Source: Rhabdaerophilum sp. SD176 (GTDB lineage Bacteria > Pseudomonadota > Alphaproteobacteria > Rhizobiales > Beijerinckiaceae). Taken from it: 64,000 nt of DNA. The stretch covers positions 310,001 through 374,000 of the forward strand of contig NZ_JARJNS010000005.1 of the NCBI RefSeq assembly GCF_030143245.1. The letters run 5' to 3'. The translations under genes and the position numbers were made by a program. The notes beneath the pieces are model-generated. The model was not told the origin of the DNA. It did no database searches and saw nothing but the letters and a program-made list of their open reading frames with translations. Shown piece after piece: positions 55,374 to 64,000 of the stretch. Numbering within the stretch: position 1 is the first letter of the stretch; each line of letters begins with the position of its first letter.

Positions 55374-56915
55374 TCAGTCATGGATGAAGCCCACGCGGCC
55401 GGATTTGCTGATGACGGCCGGGGTCTTGGCCGTGGCGCCATAGGTGCGGTTCAGACGGCCCATGAAGATAGTCGACGGGTCCGTCGCCTCGGCGAAGCCA
55501 TCATCCGGTCGGGCGATCTGCCCCGGCGTGCTGGGTTTGGCGATGAACGGCTGCACGAGGATCAGCAATTCGGTCTCGAAGCGCTGGTAGTCGCGGCTGC
55601 GGAACATCGTGCCAAGGATCGGCAAGTTCATCAGTCCGGGCAGGCCGTTGATTGCTTGCCGCGAGACCTGCTGGATGAGCCCAGCAGTGCCGAGAACCCC
55701 ACCTGAGGGAAGTTCAACAGTGGTTTCAGCCTTGCGGGTCCGGAACCCCGGAACCGTAGAGTTGGACAGCTTGTAGGAGTTATCAGGGTCAACCTCCGTC
55801 ACTTCCGTGGCAAGCCGGACCGATATCCGGTTCTCGCTCATCACGACGGGGGTAAAGTTCAGCGTTACACCTACAGGCTTGTAAACAAGAGTGATTGTGC
55901 AGGAGCGACGGCCAAGCACATCGGCATCCGTGCAGGTTTCCGCTTGCGGCACCGGCATCTCGCCTCCCGCAAGAAACTTAGCTGACTCCCCGGAAATGGC
56001 GGTCAGCGTTGGCTCTGCAAGTGTTCTAAGGACGCCTTGGCGTTCAAGAGCACGCAGCGTCCCGGTTTTTCCACTCAGGTTGCCCTGGATAGCGGTGTCG
56101 GATAACAGACCCTCGCGCTGGATATTGAACGGATTGTCGGTCAGTAACCTGAGGGACGAGTCGGCAACACTCCATTGTCCATCAAGATTGATACCCAGCT
56201 GCTTGAGTACCGAGCGCTGCACTTCGGCAATCGTCACCTTGAGCATGACCTGGTCGCGTCCGCGGACCTGCAGCGCATTGACGACCTTGCCGCTGGTCGC
56301 GCCAATGCCGAGGAAGCCGCCGGACTGGCCGACAAGGTTGTTGGCAATGTCGATGGCGCTCTGCACCTCGAGCGCGGAATCCACCGTGCCCGAAAGGACA
56401 AAATTGTCACCGACACTGGTGACCTTGATATCGGCCTTCGGCAGCGCCTTCTTGATGACTTCGCGCAGGATCGCCAATTCGCGGGCCAGTTCCTTGGCCA
56501 CGCCGATATCGAGCGCGGCGATCTGCGCCCCGTTCTTGTCGGTCACGAACACACTCGTTGTGCCCTGGCCGGTCCCGATGATGAAGACCTTCCGCGCCGT
56601 CCGGACAACAGCATTGGCAACTTTCGGCTCGGACACAAAGACCTCCGCGGCATCGCGCGGCAGGTCGATCACGATCGACTTGCCGACCGAGAGGTCGATC
56701 CGGCGCGCCATGACCTGATCATGATCGTTCGGCTGGATCCTCGGCACCGGGATGGATTCAAACGGCACACCGCCGAAATGCTTGGGTGGCGGGGAGGCGA
56801 ATGCCGTGGTGGCGGCCATCGCGGCGCAGGCACCGAGCAGGAGGGAACGCAGACGGGAAATCATGGGCGAGGCACCGGTAGGAGGGCGGACGGGTTCGGA
56901 AGCGGGGCGGTTCAT
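55374..56915 (-). CDS. cpaC: Tad pilus outer-membrane secretin CpaC/RcpA
   Basis: 513 residues forming the outer-membrane channel for the Flp pilus. A signal peptide follows a short polar stretch (SRLRSLLLGACAAMAATTAFA); then the BON-like N domain (SVGKSIVIDLPRDAAEVFVSEPKVANAV, VLSGTVDSALEVQSAIDIANNLVG) and the secretin domain (GGEMPVPQ...VGVTLNFTPVV, PILGTMFRSRDYQRFETELLILVQP). An insert with two cysteines (residues around 325-340) probably forms a disulfide. Start ATG 56915 overlaps the cpaB stop (ATGA) and has GGAGGT 9 bp upstream. DNA from about 55680 to 56220 (residues about 232-412) has a GC content near 57%, clearly lower than the rest of the gene. Confidence 0.93.
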   Translation of the reverse strand: MNRPASEPVRPPTGASPMISRLRSLLLGACAAMAATTAFASPPPKHFGGVPFESIPVPRIQPNDHDQVMARRIDLSVGKSIVIDLPRDAAEVFVSEPKVANAVVRTARKVFIIGTGQGTTSVFVTDKNGAQIAALDIGVAKELARELAILREVIKKALPKADIKVTSVGDNFVLSGTVDSALEVQSAIDIANNLVGQSGGFLGIGATSGKVVNALQVRGRDQVMLKVTIAEVQRSVLKQLGINLDGQWSVADSSLRLLTDNPFNIQREGLLSDTAIQGNLSGKTGTLRALERQGVLRTLAEPTLTAISGESAKFLAGGEMPVPQAETCTDADVLGRRSCTITLVYKPVGVTLNFTPVVMSENRISVRLATEVTEVDPDNSYKLSNSTVPGFRTRKAETTVELPSGGVLGTAGLIQQVSRQAINGLPGLMNLPILGTMFRSRDYQRFETELLILVQPFIAKPSTPGQIARPDDGFAEATDPSTIFMGRLNRTYGATAKTPAVISKSGRVGFIHD

Positions 56916-57712
56916 CGGTTGGATACCTCCTGCGGAATGCCGAAGCGCACGACAGTGACCGAGTTGCTCGGCCCCTTGGCGCGCGGACCGTCTTCCTTGT
57001 TGGCATCGGCGAGGCTGCGCAGGGCCAGAGCCAGTGTGCCGGAGCGCTGGTGCAGCTGGATCTGCTCGGCCTGTGACGGCTCGAGTTCCAGCGTTGCCGT
57101 CTCGCCGACCACCACGCGCTCGCCGTTCTTTTCCTGGATATTCTGGCCGATCGCGAGGACGCGGATCCCGCCAAGCACGGTCACGCTCTGGTAGATGTCC
57201 GTGCCGGCGCGGGTCGAGGCGTCAAGGTCACGTCGGGTGACGATCACGTCGACAAAGTCATTGGGCAGGATGAAGCCGCCGGCGCTCGAGGCACCCCGGC
57301 TGTCGATCGAGATGGCCACGGCGCGCTTGCCGGAGGGCAGGATGGCCGAGAGGAAGCCCGAGCCGTTACCCTTGATGACTTTTTCCTCGCGGATCGGCTC
57401 GTTGGAGAAGAAGGCAGCCCGCGTGATCGCGCCCTTGAACTCTTCCATCGCCTTCGGGCGGGCCGAACGCTGGATCATGGCAGACGCCGCCAGATCCTGC
57501 GGCCATTTCACCCAGGCAAGCTGCTCCTCGGAGAGTGCCGTGCCCATCGGGAGGTCCTGCTTGGCCACGAGAACCTCGGTGAATGCCTTTTCCTCGGGCG
57601 GTGCCGTCGGCACCGTCACGTCGACAGTGGCCGGCTGGCGGCCGGACAGCAGCAACGCCAGGAGGCCGGCGACACCGGCAACCCCGGCAATCATCAGGCG
57701 GGCGGGTTTCAT
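56912..57712 (-). CDS. cpaB: Tad pilus assembly protein CpaB/RcpC
   Basis: 266 residues. An N-terminal membrane anchor or signal (ARLMIAGVAGVAGLLALLLS) is followed by an SAF-type domain (VLVAKQDLPMGTALSEEQLAWVKWP) and a beta-rich periplasmic region (AVAISIDSRGASSAGGFILPNDFVDVIVTRRD). CpaB is needed for Flp pilus assembly and probably stabilises the secretin. ATG 57712 (MKPARLM) chosen; 57727 and 57760 are alternatives. It overlaps cpaC by 4 bp. A CtrA-like site lies about 75 bp upstream. Confidence 0.9.
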   Translation of the reverse strand: MKPARLMIAGVAGVAGLLALLLSGRQPATVDVTVPTAPPEEKAFTEVLVAKQDLPMGTALSEEQLAWVKWPQDLAASAMIQRSARPKAMEEFKGAITRAAFFSNEPIREEKVIKGNGSGFLSAILPSGKRAVAISIDSRGASSAGGFILPNDFVDVIVTRRDLDASTRAGTDIYQSVTVLGGIRVLAIGQNIQEKNGERVVVGETATLELEPSQAEQIQLHQRSGTLALALRSLADANKEDGPRAKGPSNSVTVVRFGIPQEVSNR

Positions 57713-57784
57713 GACTCGAGTCCCCATTACACACGGCGCAGCACGCGCCTCGGGACTCATTCCATCAGGGAAACATCAAGGTAT

Positions 57785-57801
57785 GGTTAATCGCACCTTG
57801 A
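57785..57801 (-). promoter_or_regulatory. CtrA-like binding site upstream of cpaB
   Basis: On the minus strand TCAA-N7-TTAACC matches the CtrA consensus TTAA-N7-TTAACC except one base. A further GTTAAC half-site lies at 57821-57826. In Caulobacter, CtrA activates pilus genes. Binding here is inferred only from the motif. Confidence 0.35.
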
Positions 57802-57831
57802 AAATCGTGCTTTCCGGTCCGTTAACGCGGC

Positions 57832-58338
57832 TCAGATGCCCGCAATCCGCTGCCAGATCGCCATTTGCGGATAGACGATGAGCCCCGCCACCGCGAGGGC
57901 GATGCCGTAGGGAATGCCGGTCTTGTGGTGATGCAGCCGGAAGATCCAGTGCACCCTGAGCGCGAAGCCCGGCAGGTGATAGGCGCGCCAGTACAGGATG
58001 GCGAGCGTCAACAATCCGCCGAGAACAGAGGCGATCAGAAGGTATTCGAGCAGCACGCCGAACCCGCACCAGATGCCGGTCGCGGCGGCCAGCTTGGCGT
58101 CGCCGCCGCCGATCCAGCCGAAGGCGAACATGGTGAAGGTGATTGCCAGGACGACAAGGCCCGCCGCCAGATGAAGGCCGAAGGTCTTGAGGGGCATGCC
58201 CGTCAGGATGGCGAGAGCCACAAAGGCCGCTATGAGCAGCAGCGAGACCCGGTTGGGGATGGTCATGGTGAAAAGGTCACTGAAGGCTGCGAAGGCCATC
58301 ACGGCCGGAAACAGCAGCACCAACAGGTCCATCGACAT
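57832..58338 (-). CDS. cpaA: prepilin peptidase CpaA (A24 family)
   Basis: 168 residues, small membrane aspartyl protease that cleaves the Flp prepilin leader. Both catalytic aspartates are visible, in AAFSDLFTMTIPN and the GxGD motif IGGGDAKLAAATG. Four to six helices span the sequence, and it lacks the methyltransferase domain of large PilD enzymes, as usual for Tad systems. ATG 58338 has AGGAG 9 bp before it. A 119-bp gap with the CtrA-like site separates it from cpaB; no pilin gene lies on either side. Confidence 0.88.
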   Translation of the reverse strand: MSMDLLVLLFPAVMAFAAFSDLFTMTIPNRVSLLLIAAFVALAILTGMPLKTFGLHLAAGLVVLAITFTMFAFGWIGGGDAKLAAATGIWCGFGVLLEYLLIASVLGGLLTLAILYWRAYHLPGFALRVHWIFRLHHHKTGIPYGIALAVAGLIVYPQMAIWQRIAGI

Positions 58339-58450
58339 ACGCCATACTCCTGATCGGGGCCATGGGGTTTCGCCCCGACCACGACTTCGCCTATACACAC
58401 CTCCTCCTCTCTAGCGCGAGGACGTCGCAATTCGGTTAATGGAGGCGTGG

Positions 58451-58888
58451 ATGACAGCCGATGGCGGGCCATTCCTGCTGCACGGAACGGGCTGGCGCAT
58501 TCCGGAACGCCTCGTCGAGCTGCGCTTCATCCGGTCGGGCGGTCCCGGCGGGCAGAACGTCAACAAGGTATCGACAGCCGTCGAGCTGCGTTTCGACCTT
58601 GCCGCCAGCGCCCTGCATGCCAACCACAAGGCCAGGCTGAGCCAGAAAGCGGGCGACCGGATGACGCAGGAGGGCATCCTGATTCTCCGGGCGGAGCGGT
58701 TCCGTACGCAGGATATGAACCGGACCGACGCGCTCAAGCGCCTCGCCGAACTGGTCGAGAGTACGGTTCTGGCCCCGCGTGACCGGATCGCCACCAAACC
58801 GACCCGCGCCTCGAAGGAGCGGCGCCTTGCCGCGAAAACCGGCCGCAGCCAGATCAAGGCCGGGCGCGGGCGGGTCAATCCGGATTGA
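58451..58888 (+). CDS. arfB: ribosome-rescue peptidyl-tRNA hydrolase ArfB (YaeJ)
   Basis: 145 residues. Releases nascent chains from ribosomes stalled at the 3' end of mRNA, independent of a stop codon. The GGQ motif is in FIRSGGPGGQNVNKVSTAVELRF, and the basic C-terminal tail (ATKPTRASKERRLAAKTGRSQIKAGRGR), which enters the mRNA channel, is intact. ATG 58451 is chosen because GGAGG lies 5 bp upstream; an ATG at 58439 overlaps that Shine-Dalgarno. It is divergent from cpaA and convergent with gyrB. Confidence 0.93.
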   Translation: MTADGGPFLLHGTGWRIPERLVELRFIRSGGPGGQNVNKVSTAVELRFDLAASALHANHKARLSQKAGDRMTQEGILILRAERFRTQDMNRTDALKRLAELVESTVLAPRDRIATKPTRASKERRLAAKTGRSQIKAGRGRVNPD

Positions 58889-58909
58889 GGCCGACCCGCC
58901 GGAACGGGC

Positions 58910-62098
<3,189 letters not shown>

Positions 62099-62102
<4 letters not shown>

Positions 62103-62962
62103 GGGGTGGGCTCCGGCATGGGGTCACGCGGGCGCGGTCTGTGGACCAGCGTCACCAGCACGAAGCTGAGATACAGCAAAAGATACCACGAGCCCAGCTT
62201 GCCGAGGCTGACGAGCTGGAAGCCTTTCTGGCCGGGATAGAGCCAGGTGCCGGTCAGCGTGCCGACATTCTCCGCGACCCAGAGGAACAGCGAGGTCAGG
62301 AAGGCCGCCAGCGGCAACGGCATCCAGAGCACCATATGGCCGGGGCGGTAAAGGATCCGCGTCCGCCAGAACAAGACCAGCGTCGCCGCCATCAGGAGGT
62401 AACGCAGATCGGCGACATAGTGATGCGTGAAGAAATTCGCGTAGATCGCGCCAGCCAGCAACGCCGGCATCCAGAAGGGCGGATACGGCTCGAACCGCAT
62501 GTCGAACAGGCGGATCGCCCGAACCATGAAGCTGCCGACGCAGGCATACATGAAGCCGGTGAAGAGCGGGACCCCGCCCAGTTTCAGCACGCCCGGCTCC
62601 GGGTAGGCCCAGGAGCCCATCTTCAGCTTGAAGATCTCCATGATTGTCCCGACAAGGTGATAGATCAGGATCACCAGCGCCTCGCGCGGCGTTTCCAGCC
62701 GGAAGGCGAGAAGCAGCATCTGGGTGGTCACAGCCGCCAGCGTCAGGAAATCGTAGCGGGCGAGGCTCCAGCCGGGCTGCCAGAGGAGCTTCGTCGCGAG
62801 GATCAGCACCAGCATGATCGCCGCATAGAGGCTCGCCCAGGCCATTTTCAGCCCGAAAGCCAGGAATTCATAGGCCGGCGCCGGCAAATGCCGGTGCGCC
62901 CAGCCGGAAAGGCGCCGTTCGATCCGCGTTCGGGCAGCTTCCCCGCTTTCAGCCAATGTCAA
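62099..62962 (-). CDS. DUF817 membrane protein
   Basis: 287 residues with about seven or eight membrane helices across the sequence and a histidine-containing segment (YANFFTHHYVADLRYLL). This matches DUF817, an uncharacterised bacterial membrane family. The start ATG 62962 overlaps the recF stop by 14 bp, and its stop overlaps the LysE-family gene, so it is translationally linked to both. No function known. Confidence 0.82.
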
Positions 62963-64000
62963 CCTGCCCGTCTCCGACCATCATCAGGCTTGCACCTTCG
63001 CCAAGCGCCTCGAACAGCAAAGGGTCTGTCCCGGTCAGGAAAACCTGTCCGCCAAGCATCTGCAGGATCCGGTACAAGGCGGCGCGACGCTCCGCATCGA
63101 GATGGGCGGCAACCTCGTCGACGAGCAGCATCGGCGGGTGCCCGCGCATCTGTCCGATGAGGCGGGCCTGTGCGAGAACCAGCCCCAGCAGCAGCGCCTT
63201 CTGTTCGCCCGTCGAACAGGTTGCTGCCGGCTCGCCCTTGGGCCCGTGCAGGACGCCGAGATCGGAAGCCTGCGGGCCGATCAGCGTTCGCCCGGCCGCA
63301 CGATCCCGGGCGCGCCCGTCCCGGAGCGCCGCGCGATACCAATCCTCGACGGTGCCGGCCGGCATGGTCCCGAGGCGTTGCTCCAGTTCGCCCTCAAGCG
63401 AGAGGCGGGCGAAGGGAAAGGGCGCCATCAGCGCTGCATCGCGCTCGGCCAGCCCACCGAGCCGGGCCACCGTCTCGGCGCGGGCCGCGGCAACGGCGGT
63501 ACCGAGTTCGACGATCTCCTGTTCGATCGCGTCCAGCCATCGCGGCCCGCCGCTCTCCTCGAGCAGCCGGTTGCGGTGGCGCAGGGCATTCTCGAAGGCG
63601 GAAACGCGGCTGCCATGAGCAGAATCGACCGCAAGGACCAGCCTGTCGAGAAAGCGACGGCGATCCCCCGCCGGGCCGCGGAACAACCCGTCCTGATCCG
63701 GGGTGAGCCAGAGCAGGCTGAGATGGTCGAGAAAGCGCATGGCTGAGCTGACCGGCTCGCGGTCGATCCGGCATTCGCGTCCGGCCTCGCCGGGCAGGAG
63801 CCCGGTCGCCAGCGTGAGAGGACCGGTCCCGGTTTCAAGATCGGCGAGAATGGAAAAGGTGCCCGGACCGTTCCGCCGGGCGAGGGCGGTCAGCGTGGCG
63901 CGACGAAGGCCGCGACCGGGCGAAAGCAGCGAAATGGCCTCGAGCAGGTTGGTCTTGCCAGCCCCGTTCGGTCCGCAGAAAGCCGTCAGGGAGGCGCCGA
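62949..64000 (-). CDS. recF: DNA replication and repair protein RecF, 5' end outside the window
   Basis: SMC-like ATPase that helps load RecA at gaps with RecO and RecR. About 349 residues are visible, running from the right edge to the stop at 62949. The first visible codons (from about 63998) give GASLTAFCGPNGAGKTNLLEAISLLSPGRGLRR, so the Walker A P-loop is within the window and only about 20-30 N-terminal residues are missing. The signature STGEQKALLLGLVLAQARL and Walker B PMLLVDEVAAHLDAERR are intact. An internal ATG at 63740 is not the start. Confidence 0.94.
   Translation of the reverse strand, partial: GASLTAFCGPNGAGKTNLLEAISLLSPGRGLRRATLTALARRNGPGTFSILADLETGTGPLTLATGLLPGEAGRECRIDREPVSSAMRFLDHLSLLWLTPDQDGLFRGPAGDRRRFLDRLVLAVDSAHGSRVSAFENALRHRNRLLEESGGPRWLDAIEQEIVELGTAVAAARAETVARLGGLAERDAALMAPFPFARLSLEGELEQRLGTMPAGTVEDWYRAALRDGRARDRAAGRTLIGPQASDLGVLHGPKGEPAATCSTGEQKALLLGLVLAQARLIGQMRGHPPMLLVDEVAAHLDAERRAALYRILQMLGGQVFLTGTDPLLFEALGEGASLMMVGDGQVDIG

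Noticed and set aside
58339-58450. Small Flp pilin gene upstream of cpaA
   Set aside because: The gap has about 110 bp, no frame with the pilin leader or the Glu-Tyr motif, and partly serves arfB.
63738-63740. Internal ATG as start of recF
   Set aside because: The frame continues upstream to the window edge and encodes the Walker A motif, so the true start is outside.

Overview
The window is a dense, GC-rich (roughly 65%) chromosomal stretch from an alphaproteobacterium, most likely of the order Hyphomicrobiales (Rhizobiales). The clues are an MbfA-type iron exporter behind an Irr/ICE-like palindrome, an OlsB ornithine-lipid acyltransferase behind a PHO-box-like repeat, a PmtA-like methyltransferase beside dnaKJ, two heat-shock promoters of the alphaproteobacterial form CTTG-N17/18-CYTATNTNNG, a CpaA-F/TadBCD pilus locus, and gene orders such as hrcA|rph-rdgB-hemW, rsmI-yraN-gshB and mutS|maeB. 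Genus cannot be fixed from the sequence. I see no tRNA, rRNA, CRISPR array, insertion sequence or prophage. No gene-free stretch exceeds 300 bases; the longest is 8144-8402.

Layout. 1-3107: 3' end of a HugZ-like gene, pckA with a structured leader, and a membrane diguanylate cyclase. 3119-14204: hrcA (minus), then rph-rdgB-hemW, an LpoA-like lipoprotein (minus), rsmI-yraN, gshB-glnD and grpE. 14234-18821: gpmA, dapB, two tandem DUF1330 genes, pyrF and an FMN reductase on the minus strand, then cysK on the plus strand. 18832-25046: pmtA-like gene, dnaJ, dnaK, a UPF0126 channel, an Ada-like protein and a DUF2244 protein, all minus. 25110-30423: nth, uppP, GST-queG-epimerase and olsB. 30530-34959: hybrid histidine kinase, comM and mbfA (minus). 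35142-45895: unknown membrane protein, mutS, maeB, a UDP-glucose dehydrogenase gene, hrpB and a DUF1194 protein. 45971-48670: M17 peptidase, MarR regulator and NlpC/P60 hydrolase. 48823-58338: Tad/Flp pilus assembly. 58451-64000: arfB, gyrB, LysE family, DUF817 and the 3' part of recF.

Functional themes. Proteostasis: HrcA, GrpE, DnaK, DnaJ and ArfB, with grpE and dnaK sharing a near-identical RpoH-type promoter. Genome maintenance: MutS, Nth, Ada-like, RecF, GyrB, RdgB and the ComM-type ATPase. Central carbon metabolism: PckA, MaeB and GpmA around the PEP/pyruvate/malate node. Envelope: UppP, LpoA-like, NlpC/P60, OlsB and PmtA-like. Surface attachment: the Tad pilus, which lacks a pilin gene here.

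The most interesting signals are regulatory: tandem stem-loops in the pckA leader, the PHO-box-like repeat before olsB, the Irr-like palindrome before mbfA, the paired RpoH promoters, interleaved inverted repeats between uppP and the GST gene, and a GC-depressed block confined to the secretin part of cpaC. Gene content is largely conserved housekeeping; I found no wholly new multi-gene system.
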